A stretch of 37,500 nt of DNA. It comes from Chloroflexota bacterium (lineage in GTDB: Bacteria; Chloroflexota; Dehalococcoidia; Lucifugimonadales; Lucifugimonadaceae). The position numbers and the translations under genes were made by a program. Positions 14,191-22,961 of the stretch are shown here, in pieces. The stretch is taken from positions 1 through 37,500 of the forward strand of contig JAQCHZ010000002.1 in NCBI GenBank assembly GCA_027618835.1, read 5' to 3'. Positions within the stretch are counted from its first letter, which is position 1. Each line of letters starts with the position of its first letter. The notes below the pieces were generated by a model. That model worked only from the letters and a program-made list of their open reading frames with translations. It had not been told where the DNA came from and searched no databases.

Positions 14191-15474
14191 ATGAGCAACG
14201 TCAAAATTCGAGATGTGAGAGTGATTCTTACTGAGCCAGAACCAGGTTCACGATTCACTGTTGTGAAGATAGAAACCACCGAGCCTGGTCTATACGGCAT
14301 CGGGTGTGCTTCATTGCGGACCCGCCCTCAGGCTGTGAAAGTAGCCATTGAACAGTACTTGCGCCCGTTCCTCATTGGCAAAGATCCCGCAGATATCGAA
14401 GACATTTGGCAATCGGCGTACGTTTCGTCCTATTGGCGTAGTGGTCCCATCCTCAACAACGCGTTGAGCGGTGTTGATGAGGCACTATGGGACATCAAAG
14501 GCAAGGTCGCTGGAATGCCTGTTTACGACCTTCTGGGCGGTAAGGCGCGAGAAGCTGCGGCTGTTTATGCTCACGCCTCGGCTTCGTCTCCTGAAGAAGT
14601 CGAAGATCAGGCACACGGATTTATTGAAGAGGGCTATCACTACATACGAATCCAAGTAGCGACGCCAGGGTTTGCGACCTACGGTGCGTCGGGCGGTGAG
14701 GGTCGAGATCGTGATCCTCAAGACGGACCCAAATGGATTACAACAAAAGCCGAACCCGCAGATGATCGATATGCCTATGCCCAACGAGCGGGTATCTACG
14801 AACCGAAGCCGTACATGCGGTCAGCGATTGCGTTGATGGACCGTATGCGATCTAGCGTTGGTTGGAAAGTTGAGCTGATCCATGATGTTCACGAACGACT
14901 GCCAACTATTCTCGCTGTCGACTTCGCCAAGGAAGTAGAGCAGTTCAAACTCTTCTACCTTGAAGACTTACTGCCGCCGCATGAGATTGGTTGGTACGAA
15001 CGTGTGCGCGAGCAAACGTCGACACCGATGGCGATCGGCGAGATCTTCAACAACCCGTTGGAAGTCGTTCCGCTGATAACGGGTCGGTTGATCGACTTCG
15101 TGCGAACTAGACTTTCGCCAATTGGCGGGATAACGCCTGCTAAAAAGTACGCTGCCATGGCCGAGCTTATGGGGATTCGTACTGCATTTCAAGGCCCTGG
15201 CAACGTATCGCCGGTGGGGCAGGCCGCCCACCTGAACATCGACTTGAACATCTCTAATTTCGGTGTTCAAGAAGAGGCGGTTTATAGCGATAAGATCAAG
15301 GAGATATTCCCTGGCTCTCCTGAAATACGAGATGGCTTTATGTGGTCAAACGGAGAACCAGGACTTGGGATCGATATCGATGAAGAGCTAGCTGCGAAAT
15401 ACCCTCACAATAATGAGGGCGGCGGGCATTTCGACAACGTTCGTAGGGCAGATGGAACAGTTGTACGCCCTTAG
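14191..15474 (+). CDS. enolase-superfamily dehydratase, mannonate dehydratase-like
   Basis: This 427-residue protein has the two-domain enolase-superfamily fold. An N-terminal capping domain (1-120) ends in the ALWDIKGKVAGMPVYDLLGGK signature. The barrel supplies metal ligands in HDVHE (near 230), LEDLLPP (near 256) and GEIFN (near 281). Sequence and length fit the mannonate/gluconate dehydratase (ManD) subgroup, which dehydrates acid sugars to 2-keto-3-deoxy acids. The usual ManD string HGATDLSP reads QGPGNVSP here, so a conserved histidine is replaced by Gln334; activity or substrate may differ. The ATG at 14191 has GGGAGA ten bases upstream; a longer frame to 14110 lacks support. A strong terminator follows directly. 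Confidence 0.85.
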   Translation: MSNVKIRDVRVILTEPEPGSRFTVVKIETTEPGLYGIGCASLRTRPQAVKVAIEQYLRPFLIGKDPADIEDIWQSAYVSSYWRSGPILNNALSGVDEALWDIKGKVAGMPVYDLLGGKAREAAAVYAHASASSPEEVEDQAHGFIEEGYHYIRIQVATPGFATYGASGGEGRDRDPQDGPKWITTKAEPADDRYAYAQRAGIYEPKPYMRSAIALMDRMRSSVGWKVELIHDVHERLPTILAVDFAKEVEQFKLFYLEDLLPPHEIGWYERVREQTSTPMAIGEIFNNPLEVVPLITGRLIDFVRTRLSPIGGITPAKKYAAMAELMGIRTAFQGPGNVSPVGQAAHLNIDLNISNFGVQEEAVYSDKIKEIFPGSPEIRDGFMWSNGEPGLGIDIDEELAAKYPHNNEGGGHFDNVRRADGTVVRP

Positions 15475-15488
15475 TATGTGAATTGGTC

Positions 15489-15529
15489 ACACAGAAAAGC
15501 CCCGAATTTATATCGGGGCTTTTCTGTGT
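15489..15529. terminator. strong bidirectional terminator
   Basis: ACACAGAAAAGCCCCGA (15489-15505) is a perfect inverted match to 15513-15529 around a 7-nt loop, with A- and T-runs inside the stem. It separates the ManD-like gene (plus) from the convergent zinc-binding gene (minus). Confidence 0.9.
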
Positions 15530-15549
15530 CTGAGCTAGGAGATGGGGAA

Positions 15550-15795
15550 TCAGCTGGCTCGACGTCTTAGTTCTGAATAATTGAGCATCGAACGATTGGC
15601 GATTCTGGCTGCCGCCGTTCGAATATCATGTAGTGGAATGAAATTTGCTATGTAGTCGGCTTGAGCTACATCAAGTGTCGTCGCCGAGAATTCACATTTA
15701 GAGCACTCAGCGACTACGTATCTGCTCGATCTGTCTGATATAGCTTCAGATTCTCGACCGCACCCTGGATACGACCGGAATTCGGACGATCTCAT
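15550..15795 (-). CDS. small putative zinc-binding protein
   Basis: This 81-residue protein begins with MRSSEFRSYPGCGRE and has a second element, AECSKCEFSA, near residue 33. The pattern suggests a zinc ribbon of the form CPxC...CxxC, but the first ligand position is Tyr (YPGC), one base change from Cys. Either only three cysteines bind metal, or the site is decaying. A helical tail follows. GAGGGG upstream of the ATG at 15795 supports this start over 15831. Function unknown. Confidence 0.5.
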   Translation of the reverse strand: MRSSEFRSYPGCGRESEAISDRSSRYVVAECSKCEFSATTLDVAQADYIANFIPLHDIRTAAARIANRSMLNYSELRRRAS

Positions 15796-15903
15796 GTTTT
15801 TCACCCCTCTTACATTCGTAGTTTCCCGCACTTCACGTTGATCATACTAGCTCGAAGTAGGCCTCGCCTCCGCACCGCTCGTATCACCGATGATGCGGAA
15901 GCA

Positions 15904-15921
15904 CACGCGTTCGAATGCGTG
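15904..15921. promoter_or_regulatory. near-palindrome CACGCGTTCGAATGCGTG
   Basis: This 18-bp sequence is symmetrical at 16 of 18 positions around TTCGAA. It lies about 110 bp upstream of the small zinc-protein start codon and about 130 bp past the stop of the following enolase-superfamily gene. It could be a dimeric regulator's operator. No other copy was noticed in the window. Confidence 0.3.
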
Positions 15922-16049
15922 CAGTCAACTACGCTATTTATCAGTCGATAACTTAGTGTCATTCGTTCGATGCTTCCGGTCAATTTTCCTCGGTCGGCAT
16001 ATCGCGTTTTGACACTAGATCGCCAAGTGAAGATGATCCTCTCGGATTC

Positions 16050-17216
16050 CTATACGAACCAGTCTGGATGCAAGTCAGCACGTACCGCGTCCATGTCGAG
16101 GTCGGTACCAAGTCCGGGCTTTCCGTTCAGTATTAATTTATTTCCTTGCCAGTTGAATGGCTCAACCATGTATCGATCGTAAGCGGGCTTGAAGTCGAGG
16201 GCATGTTCGAGTCGGTAGAAGTTCGGAGTGCTCATCGAAACGTGCGCTCCTCCCAGGATCTGACCCGGACCTTGTGCGTTGTGAGGGCTGATCGGGATGT
16301 AGTACGTCTCAGCCATCGTAGCTATTTTCTTCAGCTCCGATATTCCGCCGGTCCACGTCACATCCGGCATGATGAAGTCCGTGAGCCCTTCATGGAGAAT
16401 TCGAGCATAGTCCCAACGAGTGAACAGTCGTTCGCCCACGCACATCGGTGCTCGCAATTGCTGTCGAACCGAACGAAGTGCTTCGACACTTTCGGGAGGG
16501 CACGGCTCTTCGAACCAATCGATTTTCGATTCGTCATAGAGGCGGTTACCGAGTCGAACCGCGGTCGCTACGTTGTAGTGTCCGTGGGCGTCGATAAGCA
16601 CTTCTACGTCGGGGCCGACAGCTTCGCGTACGGCGGCAGTAATGTCGCAACCGAGGTTTTCACCGGCTGCCGATATTTGGCCGTCTTGATACATCGTGTG
16701 AAACGGCTGCATCTCGAGGAACGGATCCATTTTCATGGCGTCGTGACCTTCAGCCACAACTTTCTTTGCCGCCGCTGCGTAATCTTCAGGAGTCGAGCAT
16801 CCGCCGAACCACGCGTTGGCATACATACGAATTTCATCTCGCATCTTGCCACCGAGAAGATCGTAGACCGGTCGACCCGTTGCCTTGCCTTTAATGTCCC
16901 ATAGGGCGATATCGATTCCGCTGATGATCGTGGTCGGAAAACCGCGTGAACCCATGTAGGTGTAGCGTCTGAAGAGCTTGTGCCAAAGTCGCTCGATATC
17001 AGCAGGATCTTCACCGATAAGGGCTTCACGAACCGCTCGAACTCCGGCACCAGTCAGCAATGAACCGTTCCGCGGTGTACTGGAAGACTCGCCCCAGCCG
17101 GTAATGCCTTCGTCGGTCTCGATGGTCACGAATGTCCATTGCCATTCGCCCTGATATTCGGTGAGCCCGCCAAGGTCTGGCTCGACGACCCATGCTTCTA
17201 CGTTTGTGATTTTCAT
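16050..17216 (-). CDS. enolase-superfamily dehydratase, galactonate dehydratase-like
   Basis: This 388-residue mandelate racemase / muconate lactonizing enzyme family member begins MKITNVEAWVVEP. The capping domain carries ALWDIKGKATGRPVYDLLGGK. The barrel has AMKMDPF, IDAHGHYN (Asp ligand plus a histidine base), WFEEP, GERLFTRWDY and SPHNAQGP. The D-A-H-G-H and GERL.TRWD pattern resembles D-galactonate dehydratase and relatives, which remove water from acid sugars. The substrate cannot be set from sequence. GGGAGAA sits upstream of the ATG. The gene directly follows, on the same strand, a 42-codon beta-lactamase-like fragment whose stop overlaps this start region. Confidence 0.85.
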   Translation of the reverse strand: MKITNVEAWVVEPDLGGLTEYQGEWQWTFVTIETDEGITGWGESSSTPRNGSLLTGAGVRAVREALIGEDPADIERLWHKLFRRYTYMGSRGFPTTIISGIDIALWDIKGKATGRPVYDLLGGKMRDEIRMYANAWFGGCSTPEDYAAAAKKVVAEGHDAMKMDPFLEMQPFHTMYQDGQISAAGENLGCDITAAVREAVGPDVEVLIDAHGHYNVATAVRLGNRLYDESKIDWFEEPCPPESVEALRSVRQQLRAPMCVGERLFTRWDYARILHEGLTDFIMPDVTWTGGISELKKIATMAETYYIPISPHNAQGPGQILGGAHVSMSTPNFYRLEHALDFKPAYDRYMVEPFNWQGNKLILNGKPGLGTDLDMDAVRADLHPDWFV

Positions 17217-17341
17217 AATTGTTTTCTCCCATTCTTAGCGACAATCGCTAGAATGCCGGGAAGTTTTTCTGTGTCGATGTACTTTTCTTGAAAGTGTGTG
17301 TCGGTTCGTTTGAGACGATCGCTGGAAAGGTCAGTGCCCAT
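17213..17341 (-). pseudogene. beta-lactamase-family serine hydrolase, N-terminal fragment
   Basis: The 42 residues from 17341 include SSDRLKRTDTHFQEKYI and TEKLPGILAIVAKNGR. This is the recognisable N-terminus of class-C-like serine hydrolases (R...ID..L...Vd.gklPG....VarnG), normally about 380 residues. The frame then stops at 17213-17215, overlapping the ATG of the galactonate-dehydratase-like gene. The SxxK catalytic region and everything after it are absent. A deletion joining the two genes would explain this; the fragment now supplies the GGGAGAA ribosome binding site of the downstream gene. Confidence 0.6.
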
Positions 17342-17591
17342 GAAACATCTCGGTCGGATGACGAATGCGATGAGAACCGCAGCGGCATGATAAGCCACGA
17401 GGCGTATTGTTGACCGAATTTCAGTGAGCGATGTGCGAGTAATTCCGTCGTTCAAAATCTGCGCCGGTGGAATGAAAACCATAGACGACGCGGCAATTGG
17501 ATTCAGGTTGTAGAATCCGGCAAGATTCGGTAATTAACTAGCGGTAGGCAAAATTTGTCCGGTGGCCTACCTGGAAGTTCGGGAGTCGAAG

Positions 17592-18101
17592 ATGGAATCG
17601 AACGATTTATTGGTTGAAGCGTGTTCGCACATTAATCGAATTGTTCATCAAGCTACCGACGACCTAACGCAGGAACAACTTGCATACCGACCAGAGCCGG
17701 GGTCGAATTCGATTTCTTGGCTGGTGTGGCATTTGACTCGGATTCAAGACAGCCATTTGAAGAACGTCGTTCAGCTCGAAGAGGCGTGGCTAACCGAGGA
17801 ATGGTCGGAACGATTCGGAATGGCTGATTCGACTGGAATCGGCTTTGGCGAAGGTCCCGACGAGGTTGCGGCAATTAGGCCGCCTCGGGCGGTATTGCTT
17901 GGATATCACGACCGAGTGGCGGGGCGAGTTCTCGACTATCTGCCAACAGCAGATGCCGATGAGTTAGATCGGGTTGTCGACACGAAATACGATCCACACG
18001 TCAAAGCTGAAATTCGCCTGATGAGCGTCGTTCAGGACAACACGCAGCATGCAGGTCAGGCTCGGTACATTCGGGGAATGATCGAACGATTGGGCGTTTA
18101 G
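17592..18101 (+). CDS. DinB-family protein
   Basis: This 169-residue protein has a four-helix-bundle profile with spaced histidines typical of DinB/YfiT-like metal-binding proteins: HINRIVHQ, the SWLVWHLTRIQDSHLKN segment near residues 42-58, and VVQDNTQHAGQARYIRGM near 145-162. Members coordinate a metal with three histidines; some transfer thiols, others are uncharacterised. GGGAG lies just upstream of ATG 17592; the longer frame from 17562 lacks a site. The downstream zinc-binding ORF starts on the base after its stop, so they are probably translated together. Confidence 0.8.
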   Translation: MESNDLLVEACSHINRIVHQATDDLTQEQLAYRPEPGSNSISWLVWHLTRIQDSHLKNVVQLEEAWLTEEWSERFGMADSTGIGFGEGPDEVAAIRPPRAVLLGYHDRVAGRVLDYLPTADADELDRVVDTKYDPHVKAEIRLMSVVQDNTQHAGQARYIRGMIERLGV

Positions 18102-18311
18102 GTGACCATCGGAATCGCGCTCAACGCCTGTACAACGACCAAGATATTCTGCCGTCCAAATTGCCCGCCGGGTCGACGAACCAAGCCCGAAAATCGAGTT
18201 CACTTTCAAACGGTGATCGAAGCCGTGCGCAACGGTTTTCGGGCGTGCAAGGTGTGTAACCCAACTACTCCGACGGACGGCAAAGTATGGCAGACGAAAT
18301 CCAGCAGCTAG
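18102..18311 (+). CDS. stand-alone Ada-type metal-binding domain protein
   Basis: This 69-residue frame starts with GTG immediately after the DinB stop. It matches the N-terminal zinc domain of the Ada methyl-phosphotriester repair protein: TTKIFCRPNCPPGRRTKPENRVHF then AVRNGFRACKVCNP. All four cysteines are present. In Ada the first cysteine accepts a methyl group from DNA phosphotriesters; here the HTH and methyltransferase domains are missing. It may sense or repair alkylation, or only bind zinc. Confidence 0.7.
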   Translation: MTIGIALNACTTTKIFCRPNCPPGRRTKPENRVHFQTVIEAVRNGFRACKVCNPTTPTDGKVWQTKSSS

Positions 18312-18315
18312 CGCG

Positions 18316-18621
18316 TTAAACGTTCCACGTGTTGGTTACTGTTTTCACGGTGGGCGAAACGGTCTCGGCGTTTTCCATGATTCCGGCGAATACTTGATCG
18401 TGAATCGGACGAGCTACCCATTCGAGTCGAAGTTCTTCGGATTCCCAATACGACACCACTTCGATGGCCTCTGAAGAATCATCGTTGAACGGCGTGAGCA
18501 TCGCTGCCTGAACAAATCCCGGTTGTTCCGACATGGTCGAAATCCACGGATCGTTTATCGCTGTACGCAAGGCATCTGCTTTGCCATCTTTAGGCGTTAG
18601 GTAGACGTGCAGAGTAATCAT
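18316..18621 (-). CDS. antibiotic biosynthesis monooxygenase (ABM) domain protein
   Basis: This 101-residue single-domain protein has a ferredoxin-like alpha/beta pattern. ITLHVYLTPKDGKADALRTAI, QPGFVQAAMLTPF and EVVSYWESEELRLEW.....H match the dimeric ABM/YgiN-type fold. Such proteins oxidise quinone-like substrates or act as small metabolic accessory proteins, with activity often unproven. GAGG lies eight bases before the ATG. It is third in a co-directional set after the ThuA-like and SMP-30-like genes and is probably their operon partner. Confidence 0.7.
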   Translation of the reverse strand: MITLHVYLTPKDGKADALRTAINDPWISTMSEQPGFVQAAMLTPFNDDSSEAIEVVSYWESEELRLEWVARPIHDQVFAGIMENAETVSPTVKTVTNTWNV

Positions 18622-18678
18622 TTTGAGAACCTCAATTGCGGCAGTTGATCGAACTCGCCGGTGTCAGGCGAAAGATAG

Positions 18679-19566
18679 CTAAGAAATGCTGGGGCCGGGA
18701 ACGTTTACCCGAGTGCGATAAAGCGATGTCGAGGCAGTGATGTACAGACTTTTAAGATCATCGTCGCCCCAAGTGAAGTTTGCCGCAACCTCCGGAATCT
18801 GAATCACTCCCAGAGCTGTCGCATCGGGAGAGTAGACGTGGATTCCGCCCGGACCAGTGCAATAGATATTGCCTTCGCTATCGAGCTTCATTCCATCGCA
18901 GCCACCATCCTCAGAACCTTCTGGAACCGCCCAAATATCTCCACCCCAAATACTGCCGTCATCAGCAACATCGAACACACGGATGTGACCGTGATCGGTG
19001 TCGTTGACGAACAGTTGCTTCTCGTCTAACGAGAAAGTCAGGCCATTTGGCTGACCAAAGTCGGATGCAAGCAGCGATACGTCGCCCGAAACAGGGTCGA
19101 TTCGGTAGACGCCCTGATAATCCATGTCCTGCTCACGAAGCAGACCAAATCCGTCCATCCGGCCGTACGTTGGGTCTGAGAAGTAGATAGCACCGTCTGA
19201 CTTTACGATCACGTCGTTAGGGCTGTTTAGCTCTTTGCCACCATAGTGAGATGCCAGCACGGTGATCGAACCGTCGTGCTCTTCTCGGGTCACATCACTC
19301 GAAGCGTGAGCGCATGAAATCAGACGACCTTCCAAGTCGAAGTAATGTCCGTTCTGCTTGTTGCTCGGCTGCCTAAATGTCGTAACGCCATCTGCAGCTG
19401 ACCATTTGCGAACAATATCTCCCGGCATGTCACTGAAGACCAATTCTTTGGTCTTGGCGTTCCACATCGCTCCTTCAGTGAAGATGAATCCGGTCGCCAA
19501 CGGCTCCAACGGAGCGTCATTGCCAACAACCTGCCTGAATCGTTCGTCTCTGATTTCTACGCTCAT
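18679..19566 (-). CDS. SMP-30/gluconolactonase family protein
   Basis: This 295-residue six-bladed beta-propeller protein has FTEGAMWN (metal-binding Glu), NGHYFDLEGRL, NSPNDVIVKSDGAIYFSDPTYG (Asn/Asp ligands) and QPNGLTFSLDEKQLFVNDT. These match the SMP-30/gluconolactonase/LRE family, in which a divalent metal hydrolyses sugar lactones to acids. There is no signal peptide, so it is cytosolic. GAGGA lies before the ATG. It follows the ThuA-like gene by 24 bp and precedes the ABM gene by 57 bp on the same strand, so the three are probably one operon feeding sugar acids to the nearby dehydratases. Confidence 0.85.
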   Translation of the reverse strand: MSVEIRDERFRQVVGNDAPLEPLATGFIFTEGAMWNAKTKELVFSDMPGDIVRKWSAADGVTTFRQPSNKQNGHYFDLEGRLISCAHASSDVTREEHDGSITVLASHYGGKELNSPNDVIVKSDGAIYFSDPTYGRMDGFGLLREQDMDYQGVYRIDPVSGDVSLLASDFGQPNGLTFSLDEKQLFVNDTDHGHIRVFDVADDGSIWGGDIWAVPEGSEDGGCDGMKLDSEGNIYCTGPGGIHVYSPDATALGVIQIPEVAANFTWGDDDLKSLYITASTSLYRTRVNVPGPSIS

Positions 19567-19590
19567 CTGAAATTCCTCGACGGCTGGCGA

Positions 19591-20244
19591 TTACTTACGT
19601 AAAAGCCAGTTAACAGCGTTCGTTAGTAGTTTTTGTACTGGCTCTTGCTGCAGCACGATAAGTCGATGGCCATTTGCGAGATAGGCAACTCGACCTTCAC
19701 CGTATTCATGTGAGTAACCTGAAGCCGACTGTCGGCCGTCATTACCCTGACTTACGGCGAATAGGTCGACACGGTCATTGTCAAACCAGATGAAGTGCTG
19801 CTCGTCATCGATTTCGTAACTCTCTACGCCCTGAGTAATCGGGTGAGCACTGTCGGTGATATCGACTTTGAAGTGCTGGAATGATGGGTGGAACTGGAAG
19901 TATCCAGCAACTGTTCGTCGGTAGCCGCCTTCAAATGGATAGTTCCAAGCTGAGTTGTGCATCACGAGGAACGATCCACCGCCTAGAACGAACTTCTCGA
20001 TCGCTTCTTCCTGATGGGGTTGCATCCAGCGAACCGGATCGGCGTCGTGACCGTTTGGCCACTCCATACCATCTCGCAGGAAAACTAACAGCTTCGCACC
20101 ATCCAGCAGATCGGCATCGATCGATGCGAAATCGTCGGTGTAGTGAACGCTGAGTCCAGCTTTTTCGAGAACTGGGCCGATTCCGGCGTGGGCCTCTTCA
20201 GCCTTGTGATATCGGTCGCCACCAAGAAATACTGCGTCTGCCAT
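19591..20244 (-). CDS. ThuA domain protein
   Basis: This 217-residue glutamine-amidotransferase-like alpha/beta protein has FLGGDRYHKAEEA, LLVFLRDGMEW, IEKFVLGGGSFLVMHNSAWNYPF and EGRVAYLANGHR near the end. These are typical of the ThuA (trehalose utilisation) family, whose members act on or bind glycosides; the exact reaction is poorly known. GGAG seven bases ahead supports the ATG at 20244 over the TTG at 20256. It is the first gene of the operon ThuA - SMP-30 - ABM. Confidence 0.8.
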   Translation of the reverse strand: MADAVFLGGDRYHKAEEAHAGIGPVLEKAGLSVHYTDDFASIDADLLDGAKLLVFLRDGMEWPNGHDADPVRWMQPHQEEAIEKFVLGGGSFLVMHNSAWNYPFEGGYRRTVAGYFQFHPSFQHFKVDITDSAHPITQGVESYEIDDEQHFIWFDNDRVDLFAVSQGNDGRQSASGYSHEYGEGRVAYLANGHRLIVLQQEPVQKLLTNAVNWLLRK

Positions 20245-20404
20245 TGCGATCTCCAAAGACTGCTCGTGCTAGTTCGCTTGCCTCAATAGGGCAAGTCGGC
20301 AGATCATACGCCTGTTTTCGGGTGTTGCGTCTCCGTTTGCTGTTAAGGATGAGTAAGAAGGACTAACCTTTTCCGAAATCTCAGTGAAAACGAGGAACAG
20401 AGCG

Positions 20405-20722
20405 ATGATTGGGATTTCAGGTGGTCGAATCGAAGTTAAAGCCCCTCGAATTCCACGTCCGTTCCCGGCCATCGTCTATGCAACCACAGTTCGGCCATTT
20501 GTGTTCTATGAACCGCAAGTGTGGGATGACGAGTGCGTTCAGAGACACGAGCGTTACCACTGGATTGATCAGATCCGGTGGCTCGTTGTTCCATGGTTGA
20601 TTATTTACTTGATTCTTTCCATCAAATACGGCGGTGGTAGGTCGCACCCGTTCGAGAAACCAGCATATGAAATTCAGGATAATTGCGACGAAACCTCGTC
20701 AAAACCTGCACTAAACGGTTAA
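20405..20722 (+). CDS. small membrane protein with an HExxH motif
   Basis: This 105-residue protein has RHERYH near residue 46, which fits the HExxH zinc-metallopeptidase signature, then one hydrophobic segment (WLVVPWLIIYLILSI, about 57-71) and a HPFEKPAYE motif near residue 80. I recall similar short proteins pairing a HExxH helix with a downstream F-E-x(2)-A motif. It could be a minimal membrane peptidase or an inactive relative. GAGGAA precedes the ATG. It lies upstream of and co-directional with typA. Confidence 0.5.
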   Translation: MIGISGGRIEVKAPRIPRPFPAIVYATTVRPFVFYEPQVWDDECVQRHERYHWIDQIRWLVVPWLIIYLILSIKYGGGRSHPFEKPAYEIQDNCDETSSKPALNG

Positions 20723-20875
20723 CGCCCTTTAATGGGTTGTGGTGTTATTCTCGATGGATACCTATTTTTATGGTTTGCCCTCTATATAAGGGCTGAAACA
20801 CAGAACCACAGCCGATCCGGTCGAACCGGGTCGTTTCGCGCAGACGAATCTCGCTGCGACGAGCCTGAAAGCCCT

Positions 20876-22714
20876 ATGACAAAGACCCTCCGCAACGATC
20901 GACGCAATGTCGCGATCATCGCCCACGTAGACCATGGTAAGACCACATTGGTCGATGCCATGCTCAAGCAGACCGGTTCAGTTGCAACCTACAAAGATCT
21001 CGAAGAACGAGTTATGGACAACACGGATCTTGAGAAGGAAAAGGGCATCACGATCCTCGCCAAGAACACGGCTATTCGGTGGGGTGACACCAAGATCAAC
21101 ATTATCGACACTCCGGGTCACGCCGACTTCGGCGGTGAGGTAGAACGTGGTCTTGCGATGGTCGACGGTGTTTTGCTTCTCGTAGACGCTAGTGAAGGTC
21201 CTTTACCGCAGACTCGGTTTGTGCTGCGAAAGGCGCTTGAGGCTAACCTTTCCGTAATTTTGGTCATCAACAAGATCGACCGACCTGACGCACGTATCGC
21301 CGAAGTCATTGATGAAGTTTACGAACTGTTCATCGACCTCGACGCAACTGAAGAGCAGATCGACTTTCCGATCATCTACTCTGTTGCACGAGACGGCATC
21401 GCAACGATGGACCTTGAAGTGCCAGGGACTGACCTGACTCCTATGTTCGATTTGATCCTTGAGAAGATCTCGCCACCTTCATTCGATGACGAGCACCCTC
21501 TTCAGGCGCACGTTACGAACCTCGATGCTTCACCGTATCTCGGGCGGTTAGCGATTTGCCGAATCCACCAGGGAACGATCAAGAAAGACCAGATCATCTC
21601 GCATTGTCGTGTGGACGGATCGATCGTTCAGGCGAAAATCACCGAGCTATACATCACAGAGGGTCTTGAACGAATCACAGCGTCCGAAGCAAGCGCTGGC
21701 GAAATCATCGCTGTTGCTGGGATGCCCGATGTCACCATTGGCGAAACCGTTGCTGATCAGGATGATGCTCGACCGCTTCCGACTATTCGAATCGATGAGC
21801 CTAGTTTGTCTGCAACTATTGGTATTAACACGTCTCCGTTGACCGGTCTCGATGGCAAGAAGCTGACCGCTCGAATGATCAAGGACCGTCTTGAGAGCGA
21901 ATTGGTCGGTAACGTTTCTATCAATATCCTGCCTTCGGATCGCCCTGACTCTTGGATACTCCAGGGACGTGGTGAACTTCAGCTCGCAGTGTTGATTGAG
22001 ACCATGCGCCGCGAAGGATTTGAAATGACCGTTGGCAAGCCAGAGGTTGTCACCAAGATGATCGATGGCAAGCTGCACGAGCCGATGGAGCGACTCGCAG
22101 TCGACATCAACGAAGAGCATCTCGGTACCGTTACGCAGCTTCTTGCACACCGTAAGGGCAAAATGGTGAACATGGTCAACCACGGTCAGGGTCGAGTCCG
22201 AATGGACTTCGTCATCCCAGCTCGTGGTCTTATCGGATTCCACAACGAGTTCGTTGTCGAGACACGTGGCGCTGGCTTAGCCCACCACGTGTTCGAGGGC
22301 TACGAACGCTGGCAGGGCGAGATGCGATCTCGACCAACTGGCAGCCTCGTTGCTGACCGGCGTGGTGTAACGACTACCTACTCACTGCTCAGCGCACAGG
22401 AACGTGGTCAGCTCTTCATACCAGTTGCGACTGAAGTTTATGAGGGAATGATCGTTGGCGAAAACCCTCGTCCGCAGGACATGGATTTGAACATGGTCAA
22501 GGCTAAGAAGCAGACCAACATGCGATCTGCAGGTGCCGATAAAGCGGAACACCTCGACACTCACAAAGAACTGACGCTTGAGCAGGCGCTAGAGTTCATG
22601 ATGGATGGCGAGTGCTTAGAAGTTACTCCTAACTTCGTACGGATTCGCAAGATTGTTCTCGACCAGAACAAGCGCGGCCGAGCCACTGGTGCAAAGAAGC
22701 TTGCTGCTGTTTAG
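20876..22714 (+). CDS. typA: ribosome-associated GTPase BipA/TypA
   Basis: This is a 612-residue translational GTPase. The G domain shows G1 [10 protein letters not shown]2 [13 protein letters not shown]3 [13 protein letters not shown]4 NKID and G5 SVARDG, followed by domain II and EF-G-like domains III and V with the BipA-specific C-terminus (VLLKDGECLEV-like stretch, here [13 protein letters not shown]). It binds the ribosome and aids 50S assembly and growth at low temperature or stress. The frame is open to 20732, but the conserved start is the ATG at 20876. A strong terminator follows. Confidence 0.97.
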   Translation: MTKTLRNDRRNVAIIAHVDHGKTTLVDAMLKQTGSVATYKDLEERVMDNTDLEKEKGITILAKNTAIRWGDTKINIIDTPGHADFGGEVERGLAMVDGVLLLVDASEGPLPQTRFVLRKALEANLSVILVINKIDRPDARIAEVIDEVYELFIDLDATEEQIDFPIIYSVARDGIATMDLEVPGTDLTPMFDLILEKISPPSFDDEHPLQAHVTNLDASPYLGRLAICRIHQGTIKKDQIISHCRVDGSIVQAKITELYITEGLERITASEASAGEIIAVAGMPDVTIGETVADQDDARPLPTIRIDEPSLSATIGINTSPLTGLDGKKLTARMIKDRLESELVGNVSINILPSDRPDSWILQGRGELQLAVLIETMRREGFEMTVGKPEVVTKMIDGKLHEPMERLAVDINEEHLGTVTQLLAHRKGKMVNMVNHGQGRVRMDFVIPARGLIGFHNEFVVETRGAGLAHHVFEGYERWQGEMRSRPTGSLVADRRGVTTTYSLLSAQERGQLFIPVATEVYEGMIVGENPRPQDMDLNMVKAKKQTNMRSAGADKAEHLDTHKELTLEQALEFMMDGECLEVTPNFVRIRKIVLDQNKRGRATGAKKLAAV

Positions 22715-22762
22715 TTCGACTGATTGTTCACCGGTGTAACGTCGGTTCAAATAGATAAGTGA

Positions 22763-22800
22763 AAATACTCCTCGCATGGATTAGTGCGAGGAGTATTTTT
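22763..22800 (+). terminator. typA terminator
   Basis: AAATACTCCTCGCA (22763-22776) pairs perfectly with TGCGAGGAGTATTT from 22785, followed by a T-run. Confidence 0.9.
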
Positions 22801-22961
22801 TGAGTTTGAAGGTTAGTATTCACTTCTCTAAAACCGAGTCTTCCGCATCTCGGATCAATTTTGAGTTCATGTCCGCATCCTTTGTGGAACCTGATGCATC
22901 TCATAGACCTGCACGCACGAATCCGGGCATTTACCGGGCTGACTAAAAAAGGAAATGACCC

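Noticed and set aside
21647..22243. 198-codon minus-strand frame inside typA
   Set aside because: Shadow frame within a universally conserved GTPase gene.
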